Below, one piece after another: positions 1 through 7,499 of a DNA stretch of 12,583 bases. The notes below the pieces were generated by a model, which saw only the letters and a program-made list of their open reading frames with translations, was not told where the DNA came from and did no database searches. Each line of letters starts with the position of its first letter. Within the stretch, counting starts at the first letter, position 1. The position numbers and the translations under genes are program-made. Source of the stretch: Candidatus Sumerlaeota bacterium (lineage in GTDB: Bacteria > Sumerlaeota > Sumerlaeia > UBA8349); contig DNPO01000323.1 in the NCBI GenBank assembly GCA_003501375.1, forward strand, positions 5,410 to 17,992, read 5' to 3'.

Positions 1-2324
1 ATTTGACGATTGCCGCTGGCGAAACCGCGGTATCGGATCAAACGGTTCCTGCCATTGCAAATCCGAAACTGTGGCATCCCGATCACCCGGCGCTGTACAA
101 AGCGCTGACGACGGTTTCCGTCGATGGCAAGGCGGTGGATACTTACGAAACCACCTTTGGGATTCGTTCCATCAAGTGGACGGCGGATCAGGGCATGTTC
201 CTGAACGGTGAGCATTACTATCTGCGCGGAGCCAATGCGCATCAGGATCACGCGGGCTGGGGCGATGCGGTTTGCAACTCCGGTTTCACGCGGGACGTGC
301 AAATGTTGAAAGACGCGGGCTTCAACTGGATTCGCGGTTCGCACTATCCGCATGCCCCGGCGTATCTGAAGGCGTGCGATGAAAAAGGCATGCTGTATTG
401 GTCAGAAAATATTTTCTGGGGAACCGGCGGCAAGCAGACCGATGGAGTGTGGAGCGCCAGCGGGTATCCGGTGACGAAAAAAGACGAAAATGGATTTGAA
501 GAAAGCGTTCTGCGTGAGTTGGGGGAAATGATTCGCATCCACCGCAACAGTCCGTCCGTCATGGCATGGAGCACGAGCAACGAACCATTCTTTAGTGACT
601 CGAAGGTAATGGACAAAGTGGCGGCGTTGTTAAAAAAAGAAGTGGAAGTGATTCATCAGTTAGACCCCACCCGCTCAGCGGCTATAGGTGGTTGCCAACG
701 TCCAACGGGGGCCAAACGGATTGATAAATTAGGAGACATTGCTGGCTATAATGGTGATGGTGCGCGCATTCCAGATTTTCAGAATCCGGGCATTCCGTCG
801 GTGGTTTCGGAATACGGAAGCGTTACGGCGATTCGCCCTGGCAAGTATATTCCATGCTGGGGAAGTGATTTTGCAAAGTTGAAGGATGGTTGCCCGGAAG
901 AACCGGCATGGCGCTCAGGACAAGCGATTTGGTGCGCCTTTGACCACGGCAGTATTGCTGGAAGCAGTCTGGGGAAAATGGGAATTATTGATTACTTCCG
1001 TGTTCCGAAGCGTGCGTATTACTGGTACCGCAACCAATATGCCAAGGTTGCACCACCCACATGGCCAGAGGCGGGAACGCCCGCCCAATTGGGCTTGAAA
1101 GCGACCAGCACGGAACTGGCATCGACAGATGGAACCGAAGATGCGCGCTTGGATATTTCCATTCAGGATGCAAGCGGAAAACTGATTAGTAATGCGGTGT
1201 CGGTTACACTGACCATTGAATCCGGGCCGGGGGAACTTCCAACGGGAAAAACGATTTCGTTCGAACCTGACCCCAAGGCTGACATTCCGATTATTGACGG
1301 ACAAGCGGCGATTGAGTTTCGCTCTTACTACGCAGGCACCACGGTAATTCGCGCAACGTCGGCTGGACTGAAGGATGCAACAATTCAAATTGTCTCAAAA
1401 GGTGGTCCCGCATACGTAAAGGGCAAAACACCTGAAACTCAGGACAGACCGTATGTACACTTTACTGGCGCACCAGTCAATGCGTCTAGTGGCGCCAGCA
1501 CATCGCTCAGCCTGAACCGTCCAACCAAGGCGAGCAGTATGGCACAGGGAGCCGCCTCATCTGTTGCGAACGATGGCAACGCAGGAACGGTGTGGAAGGC
1601 GGCGGACAATGCTGCGGATGCTTGGTGGCAGACGTTCCTCGAAAATTCCTATCAGGTGAATCGCGTGCAGCTAGTTTTCCCTGCTGAAGGAAATTACCGC
1701 TTCCAGATTCAGACATCGGCTGATGGACAAACCTGGAAACCCGTGTTGGATCAGTCGCAAACCACCGATACGGATAAAACGCGCACGTTCTTTGGAAACT
1801 TTGGCAATGCGGTTGGCTACGTTCGTGTCCAGTTTGTCGGATTACCCGACGGGCAACCGGCGGCTCTCGCCGAGGTTACCGTGGGTGGAGGAAAAGACAT
1901 GACGCTGGATGCAGCGCAGTTGTCTGGGAGAATTATCGGCACCCCAGGTTCCTGGAAAAACGACTCCGCTTGTGCAATGGACGCGGCGATGGATGGGAAC
2001 CAGGAAACCTTCTTTGATGCCGCCCAAGAAAGCGGTGCATGGGTCGGTTTGGATTTAGGCACACCACAGGGAGTGGCAAAAGTACGCTACTGCCCGCGTA
2101 AGGAACTGCCACAACGCATGGTGGGCGGAAAATTCCAGGGAGCCAACAAAGCGGACTTCAGCGACGCAGTGGATTTATTCACCGTGAGCGTAGCGCCCGC
2201 CGATGGAAAGATGACCGAGCAAAAAATTGAAAATCCCGCAGCCTTTCGCTATGTCCGCTACGTATCACCAGACAACGGAAGTTGTAACATTGCGGAAATG
2301 GAATTTTGTGGGTTAGGAAAATAG
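1..2324 (+). CDS. Glycoside hydrolase family 2 (beta-galactosidase-like) with two C-terminal discoidin-like modules, 5' partial
   Basis: The frame is open from the window edge, so the N-terminus (signal peptide and sugar-binding domain) is missing; numbering here starts at the codon at base 3. Residues 1-57 are the end of the GH2 immunoglobulin-like domain. About 58-345 form the TIM barrel, with the family signatures FLNGEHYYLRGANAHQDHAG and WIRGSHYPH, the acid/base in STSNEP (E194) and the likely nucleophile in VVSEYGS (E270). Residues 360-466 look like a bacterial Ig-like domain. Residues 500-628 form an F5/8 type C (discoidin) module. Residues 635-770 form a second discoidin-like module (FDAAQESGAWVGLDLG, MVGGKFQGAN). 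GH2 enzymes remove terminal beta-galactose, beta-glucuronic acid or beta-mannose; the DHAG motif favours beta-galactosidase but the sugar is not certain. The stop overlaps a GGGAG Shine-Dalgarno for the lyase gene 14 bp downstream, indicating co-transcription. Confidence 0.93.
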   Translation, partial: LTIAAGETAVSDQTVPAIANPKLWHPDHPALYKALTTVSVDGKAVDTYETTFGIRSIKWTADQGMFLNGEHYYLRGANAHQDHAGWGDAVCNSGFTRDVQMLKDAGFNWIRGSHYPHAPAYLKACDEKGMLYWSENIFWGTGGKQTDGVWSASGYPVTKKDENGFEESVLRELGEMIRIHRNSPSVMAWSTSNEPFFSDSKVMDKVAALLKKEVEVIHQLDPTRSAAIGGCQRPTGAKRIDKLGDIAGYNGDGARIPDFQNPGIPSVVSEYGSVTAIRPGKYIPCWGSDFAKLKDGCPEEPAWRSGQAIWCAFDHGSIAGSSLGKMGIIDYFRVPKRAYYWYRNQYAKVAPPTWPEAGTPAQLGLKATSTELASTDGTEDARLDISIQDASGKLISNAVSVTLTIESGPGELPTGKTISFEPDPKADIPIIDGQAAIEFRSYYAGTTVIRATSAGLKDATIQIVSKGGPAYVKGKTPETQDRPYVHFTGAPVNASSGASTSLSLNRPTKASSMAQGAASSVANDGNAGTVWKAADNAADAWWQTFLENSYQVNRVQLVFPAEGNYRFQIQTSADGQTWKPVLDQSQTTDTDKTRTFFGNFGNAVGYVRVQFVGLPDGQPAALAEVTVGGGKDMTLDAAQLSGRIIGTPGSWKNDSACAMDAAMDGNQETFFDAAQESGAWVGLDLGTPQGVAKVRYCPRKELPQRMVGGKFQGANKADFSDAVDLFTVSVAPADGKMTEQKIENPAAFRYVRYVSPDNGSCNIAEMEFCGLGK

Positions 2325-2338
2325 GGAGATGAAAAACC

Positions 2339-4738
2339 ATGAAGTACTTTGTTAGTCGAGGAATATTGACCCTGTTCCTCATTTTTGGAATTCCGCTGGC
2401 GGCACAGGCTTACACGCATCCATCTATTCCCCTGACTGTGGCCGATCTGGAAGATGTGAAAAAGAATCTTGACAAGGAACCGTGGAAAAGTGGTTACGCA
2501 CTCCTTGTTGCGGATGGACACTCCCAACTGAGTTACAAAATGGAGGGGCCATTCACTGAGGTCAGCCGCAACAAGGGCGGACGTGACGTAAATCTTCCGC
2601 AGTGGAAAAATGACATGCAGGCGGTTTTCAACCTGTCTCGCATGTGGTATTTCACGCGCAACACGGCCTATGCACAAAAAGCCCACGATATCCTGATCGC
2701 TTGGGCAACCACGCAAAAGGTATACGACGGGATGGAATCGAACCTTTCGCTGGGCGATTACGCCTATCGTTTTGCAGGTGGGGCATCTATCCTGCGTGGA
2801 ACCTGGCCAGGTTGGACGGAGACCGATACGAATGTGGTGAAGAACCTCTTTGAAAAAGTATACTGGCCTTGTACGGGTATAGGCGGCACGCTTGGACCAG
2901 CGAATAAGGGTGGGTTGTCGATCTCTGCAGCCCTTGCAATTGCAGTCTTCAATGATGACGAAGCCAAGTTTAACCAAGTGCTACATGCGTTTCGAACCGA
3001 TGCCGCCACTGGACTGTTGAATACGCTACCCAATGGAGAGGAAGGCGAAACGGCACGTGATCAGGGGCATGCTTACGGGCAACTGCTTGCCAGCGCTTTT
3101 ACCGCGGAAGTCTTTTGGAAACATGGCGTAGATGTTTTTTCGGAGATGGACAATCGCCTGCTAACCGTTGGTGAATATTACGCACGACTCAACTCGGGAA
3201 TCAAGACGCCATATGTTCCTATGGGCACAATAGATTGTCTCTACGTGAACCCGCCAGGCGATCCTGGCTTTGCTGCTGAACCAATGGGGTTCAACATATT
3301 GAGAAGCGCTTACGTAACGCGTAAAGGTCTTGTCGCTCCCTACATAGATATGAAATTGGCTACCCAGATTCAAAACAGTGATGCCTTCATGTTTTTAAAA
3401 TCCGCCGATCCTTCGACGGCAACACCACCTCCGACACTAGCGTTTCCAGCAACTGTTTCTGTAAGCGGCAACCTGACCAATTGCGAAATCGGTGGCGCAT
3501 CACCGACAGGAAAAGGCTCTTACAGCAATGGCACCTGGACTTTACAAGGCGGGGGAACCCAGATTTGGACTACAGGCCCGGACAGTTGTCATTTCCTTTA
3601 CAAAGAAGTTACGGGTGATTTTGCCATTATCGCCAAAGTCACTTCCGTACAAAACACCCATGAGAATGCGAAAGCGGGAGTCATGTTCCGCGAAACTCTT
3701 GCCCCTGAATGTACACGAGCAAGCATTGGAATCACGCCTAAAGTAAAGTTTGAATCTGCCATAAAAGGATGGACTAACCTGTTTGCAGGAATGAACTGGG
3801 CTGGACGCGTCTTTCCGGTTTTGCAAATACCCTATTGGGTAAAGTTGGAACGCATTGGGAAGCGCATGACAACCTACACATCATTGGACGGTACGAGTTG
3901 GGCTACCGCATCCGTCGGCGAGTTTGGCAAATTGGGAGACAAGGGCTACCTCGGGCTGTACGTCTGCGCAGCCAATAAAGGCATACTGAATACCTCGACC
4001 TTCACAGATGTGCGCATGACCGGTGGCGATGGAGCCGAAAAACCCAAGACACCTGCGGCACCTTGTTCTCTTTGGGGTGCACCCGGCACCGACAAGACGC
4101 CGCTGCACTGGCTCGAATCCTTTGGTGCAACAAACTATACGGTTAAACGGTCTACCACTAGCGGTGGACCGTACACGACCATTGGCACAGTAGATAAACC
4201 CAGTTATGTAGATATCTCCGTAGTGGCTGGAACCACATATTACTACGTAGTTAGCGCATCAAACACCGCAGGCGAAAGCCCCAACAGCAATGAGGAGGCC
4301 GTCACTCCCTTTGTCATATTGACCAATGTGGCCAAGGGCGGAAAGGCTTCGGCTGCCCATGCCTATGATGCCGGAAGCGAAGGCGCAAACAACGCTTTTG
4401 ACGGAAACAGCGGAACAAAATGGAATGGAGGAATCGGTTATCTCCAGTACGATCTCGGCCCCGGTAAAGTTTGCGTTCTTAAGCGCTACGACATTTGCAG
4501 CGCGAATGATGTACCCGAACGCGACCCGAAAGACTGGCAATTCCAAGCCTCCAATGATGGTATCGCATGGACAACGCTGGACACGCAAACCAACCAGATA
4601 TTTACCAGTCGTCATTTTGTTAAACAATATACCCTGAGCAGCAACGCTCTCTACCGTTACTACCGACTGAACATCACCGCCAACATGGGCGGCCCAAAAC
4701 ACTCGGTTCAACTTGCCGAATTAGCACTGATGAAATAA
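2339..4738 (+). CDS. Secreted multi-modular polysaccharide lyase (alginate-lyase fold, PF05426-like) with FN3 and discoidin modules
   Basis: This 799-residue protein starts at an ATG 10 nt after GGGAG (2324-2328). It has a clear signal peptide ending near AAQA (residue 24). Residues 27-350 match the alpha/alpha-toroid alginate_lyase family (PF05426; PL5/PL38-like): EPWKSGYALL (47-56), WYFTRNTAYAQKAHDILIAW (103-122), LGPANKGG with N189, and GETARDQGHAYG (236-247), where R240 and H244 are candidate active-site residues. Such enzymes cleave uronic-acid polysaccharides by beta-elimination; alginate, glucuronan or another uronate are all possible. Residues 375-560 form a DUF1349-like concanavalin-type sandwich (GVMFRETLAP, PYWVKLERIG). 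About 572-657 is an FN3 domain. Residues 662-799 form an F5/8 type C module (NNAFDGNSGTKWNG). The long non-catalytic tail suggests binding to insoluble or surface glycan. It probably acts in the periplasm or outside the cell, with the flanking GH2 and GH95 enzymes. Confidence 0.9.
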   Translation: MKYFVSRGILTLFLIFGIPLAAQAYTHPSIPLTVADLEDVKKNLDKEPWKSGYALLVADGHSQLSYKMEGPFTEVSRNKGGRDVNLPQWKNDMQAVFNLSRMWYFTRNTAYAQKAHDILIAWATTQKVYDGMESNLSLGDYAYRFAGGASILRGTWPGWTETDTNVVKNLFEKVYWPCTGIGGTLGPANKGGLSISAALAIAVFNDDEAKFNQVLHAFRTDAATGLLNTLPNGEEGETARDQGHAYGQLLASAFTAEVFWKHGVDVFSEMDNRLLTVGEYYARLNSGIKTPYVPMGTIDCLYVNPPGDPGFAAEPMGFNILRSAYVTRKGLVAPYIDMKLATQIQNSDAFMFLKSADPSTATPPPTLAFPATVSVSGNLTNCEIGGASPTGKGSYSNGTWTLQGGGTQIWTTGPDSCHFLYKEVTGDFAIIAKVTSVQNTHENAKAGVMFRETLAPECTRASIGITPKVKFESAIKGWTNLFAGMNWAGRVFPVLQIPYWVKLERIGKRMTTYTSLDGTSWATASVGEFGKLGDKGYLGLYVCAANKGILNTSTFTDVRMTGGDGAEKPKTPAAPCSLWGAPGTDKTPLHWLESFGATNYTVKRSTTSGGPYTTIGTVDKPSYVDISVVAGTTYYYVVSASNTAGESPNSNEEAVTPFVILTNVAKGGKASAAHAYDAGSEGANNAFDGNSGTKWNGGIGYLQYDLGPGKVCVLKRYDICSANDVPERDPKDWQFQASNDGIAWTTLDTQTNQIFTSRHFVKQYTLSSNALYRYYRLNITANMGGPKHSVQLAELALMK

Positions 4739-4742
4739 GTAG

Positions 4743-4892
4743 ATCATTGCATCAAAAAAACAACTTGGGTGTATCTTGCTACTGTTGCTATTTTATGGTA
4801 CAGGGTGCCCTCAGATGTTTGTGTGCGAAAAATATAGCCGGGCGGGTGATAGAAAAGATGAGATGCACATAGACAACTTTAAAAGGAACTAA
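4743..4892 (+). other. Lipoprotein-signal-like reading frame in the lyase-GH95 gap, no ATG (doubtful remnant)
   Basis: The 160-bp gap between the lyase and fucosidase genes holds one notable frame. It runs from just after an in-frame TAG (4740-4742) to a TAA at 4890-4892. It reads IIASKKQLGCILLLLLFYGT and then GCPQ, that is two lysines, a hydrophobic core and a lipobox-like cysteine, followed by a hydrophilic tail ending in DNFKRN. It has no ATG or GTG start (only ATC/ATT) and no Shine-Dalgarno, so as it stands it is probably not translated. It may be the end of a decayed gene or chance. The gap also carries AAGGA (4883-4887), the fucosidase ribosome-binding site. I see no convincing promoter or terminator here. 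Confidence 0.15.
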
Positions 4893-4898
4893 TTTCGT

Positions 4899-7367
4899 AT
4901 GAATATAAAATTTTTTCAAATGCAATGCCTGACTGTTTTACTTGCGACTTTGATGACACCGTTTTCCGCTGTGGCTTTAGGGGCACAACCAACTGAATCC
5001 CCAACAGCAACATCGCACCTTGTAACCGGCAGTAAACAAGGCCCCGGCGATGCATTAACGCTATGGTATACACAGCCCGCAGATAAGTGGATCAAGGCGC
5101 TGCCCGTTGGCAATGGTCGCTTGGGGGCCATGATCTTTGGCCAGCCGCAAAAAGAACGGCTGCAACTAAACGACGTTACCGTTTGGTCTGGCAATCCCCA
5201 GCCCGATGCTGATCGCAAGGATGCGTATAAAAGTTTGCCAGAATTGCGTCGCCTCATTCGCGAGGGGCAGTACGATCAGGCGGAAAAGTTTGCGAATCAG
5301 AACTTTAATGGCCCCGCACCATACAACGCTTCGTATCAAACGCTGGGGGATTTGAATTTCGAATTTCAATTGCCAGCAGGCGAGGTTACAGATTACCGCC
5401 GCTCGCTGGACATTGCGCAGGCCGTGGCAAAGGTGGAGTTCAAGGCGGGCGATATAAAATTCGAGCGAGAGATTTTTTCCAGCGCACCGGATGCGGCGCT
5501 CGTGCAGCATTTCAATGCGGACAAAAAAGGCGCGTTGAGTTTTACCATGCAACTAACCCGTGTGGAGAAGGCACAAACGCGGTTCGACGAAAAAACAAAC
5601 ACGCTTATCATGACGGGTAACACGGGCAGCACATTGGGGTATGAAGTCCATGCCCGCATACTGGCCAAGGGCGGGAAGGTGACTGGCACAAATGCTCAAC
5701 TCACCATTGATGGCGCAGATGAAGTTACTGTGTTGTTAACAGACGCGACAACATTTTTGCTCGACTATGACAAGGGCTACAAGGGTGGCGACCTCAGCAT
5801 CGCGGGCAAACGTATGGATGCGGTGGCTGCTAAAAAATACGATACCCTCAAAACCGCACATGTGGCGGATTATCAAAAATATTTCAAGCGCGTAAGTTTG
5901 GATTTGGGCAAAAACGATTTAGACAAACCAACCGACGAACGGCTCAGGGGATATAAGGATACGAAGGATGCATCCTTCGCCGCGCTCTTCTATCAATTTG
6001 GCCGCTATCTTCTAATCTCATCCAGCCGTCCGGAAAACCCGCTCCCCTCCAACTCTCAGGGAATTTGGGGCGACGGTCTTGACATGCCGTGGAAGTGCGA
6101 TTACAAATCTAACATCAATTATGAGATGAACTATTGGGGTGTTGAATCTGGCAACCTAAGCGAGATGCACCTGCCCATGTTGCACATGACACAGAACCTG
6201 GTGAAACCCGGAACTAAAACGGCACAAGCCTACTTTGGGCCGGACACACCGGGCTGGGTGGTTGGTTACACGACCAACGGCTGGAGTTGGACCTCACCCG
6301 GCGCGCAACTTTCCTGGGGCATCTGGTTTGGCGGCAGCGGCTGGATGTGCCAGCATCTATGGGAGCACTATGCGTTCACGCGCGACTTGGAATACCTCAA
6401 GTCGGTTTATCCCACGATGAAGGGAGCGGCGGAATTTTGGATGGCCAACTTGGTGGAGGGAACAGATGGTAAATTGATCACGTCGCCGTCCAGTTCTCCC
6501 GAGAATAATTTCACCGCAGACAATGGAAAGAAAAGTACCATTTGCGAAGGTGCCACGATGGAAAAATCCATCGTGTGGGATTTGCTGAACAATACCGCGC
6601 GGGCTGCTACTGTGTTGGGAATTGATGCAGACTTCCGCAAAAAGGTAGAAACGACACGTGACCGTATTCGCCCAATTCAAGTGGGCAAGCGCGGTCAAAT
6701 CATGGAGTGGGGCGGCGACTGGGACGAGCCAAAGAGCGACCACCGCCATGTTTCCCATTTATTTGGACTGCATCCTGGTCATGAGATCACCGCACTAGGC
6801 ACGCCACAATTGGCCGAAGCCGCTAAGCAAACACTCAAAGAACGCGGCGACGATGGCACGGGCTGGTCACTGGCATGGAAAATTAATTTTTGGGCCCGAT
6901 TGCGCGATGGCGACCATGCGCACAATTTGATGAACTACCAACTCCGTTACACGGAAGAATTGAAAACCATCATGGCAGGAGCAGGAGGAACGTACCCCAA
7001 TTTATTTGATGCGCATCCGCCGTTCCAAATTGATGGCAACCTTGGTTTCATTTCAGGAATCAACGAGATGCTCTTGCAAAGCCAGGAAAATTACACAGAT
7101 GCGTCCTCTCCCAACAAGGATTGTTATTACGTTGATCTCCTTCCCGCGCTGCCTTCTGCCTGGGCCAATGGCAATGTAAAGGGACTGCGCGCCCGCGGCG
7201 GATTTGAGATCGATATGGCTTGGCAAAATGGCAAATTGCAAGAGGCAACCGTGCGAAGTCTAACAGGCAGCAACCCCAAGGTGCGTTATGGAAATAAATT
7301 GCTTGAACTATCGCTAAATCCCGGCAAAAGCATCAAGATCAATGGCGAACTGCAAATCGTAAAATAA
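4899..7367 (+). CDS. Secreted GH95 alpha-L-fucosidase
   Basis: This 822-residue protein has its start ATG 11 nt after AAGGA. The N-terminus has a lysine, a hydrophobic core (residues 9-27) and a small-residue cleavage region near ALGA (27-30), so it is exported. The body matches GH95 over its full length: LWYTQPADKWIKALPVGNGR and LGAMIFG at 55-80, LNDVTVWSG (90-98), and the (alpha/alpha)6 catalytic domain from about residue 345. The residues known from Bifidobacterium AfcA are present: NINYEMNYW (N405, N407, which orient the water), SPSSSPEN (E535, the likely acid) and FQIDGNLG (D712, the likely base). A beta-sandwich closes the C-terminus. GH95 enzymes are inverting and remove alpha-1,2- or related linked L-fucose, although some members prefer L-galactose. 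It lies downstream of GH2 and lyase genes on the same strand and probably removes fucose branches that block them. An independent promoter in the 160-bp gap cannot be excluded. Confidence 0.95.
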   Translation: MNIKFFQMQCLTVLLATLMTPFSAVALGAQPTESPTATSHLVTGSKQGPGDALTLWYTQPADKWIKALPVGNGRLGAMIFGQPQKERLQLNDVTVWSGNPQPDADRKDAYKSLPELRRLIREGQYDQAEKFANQNFNGPAPYNASYQTLGDLNFEFQLPAGEVTDYRRSLDIAQAVAKVEFKAGDIKFEREIFSSAPDAALVQHFNADKKGALSFTMQLTRVEKAQTRFDEKTNTLIMTGNTGSTLGYEVHARILAKGGKVTGTNAQLTIDGADEVTVLLTDATTFLLDYDKGYKGGDLSIAGKRMDAVAAKKYDTLKTAHVADYQKYFKRVSLDLGKNDLDKPTDERLRGYKDTKDASFAALFYQFGRYLLISSSRPENPLPSNSQGIWGDGLDMPWKCDYKSNINYEMNYWGVESGNLSEMHLPMLHMTQNLVKPGTKTAQAYFGPDTPGWVVGYTTNGWSWTSPGAQLSWGIWFGGSGWMCQHLWEHYAFTRDLEYLKSVYPTMKGAAEFWMANLVEGTDGKLITSPSSSPENNFTADNGKKSTICEGATMEKSIVWDLLNNTARAATVLGIDADFRKKVETTRDRIRPIQVGKRGQIMEWGGDWDEPKSDHRHVSHLFGLHPGHEITALGTPQLAEAAKQTLKERGDDGTGWSLAWKINFWARLRDGDHAHNLMNYQLRYTEELKTIMAGAGGTYPNLFDAHPPFQIDGNLGFISGINEMLLQSQENYTDASSPNKDCYYVDLLPALPSAWANGNVKGLRARGGFEIDMAWQNGKLQEATVRSLTGSNPKVRYGNKLLELSLNPGKSIKINGELQIVK

Positions 7368-7424
7368 AAAAGGAAAATGAGTTGCACTCAAAATGGACTC
7401 AACCTCCCTAAGAACACCATACAT

Positions 7425-7466
7425 ACAAAAAGATGGACGGATCAGTCGATTCAACTGATCCGTCCA
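7425..7466 (-). terminator. Intrinsic terminator of adhE at a convergent junction
   Basis: A perfect 12-bp stem, GGACGGATCAGT (7435-7446) with ACTGATCCGTCC (7454-7465), closes a 7-nt loop; one further T-A pair (7434/7466) extends it. Read on the - strand, the hairpin is followed by TCTTTTTGTATG, a proper U-tract. It therefore terminates adhE, whose stop lies 34 nt upstream. On the + strand the stem is followed by AAAAGACAAG, so it is a poor intrinsic terminator for the fucosidase transcript, although the hairpin could still protect that 3' end. No gene is seen between 7368 and 7499. Confidence 0.82.
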
Positions 7467-7499
7467 AAAGACAAGCAAGGCATTGTCCAACAAAAAAAA

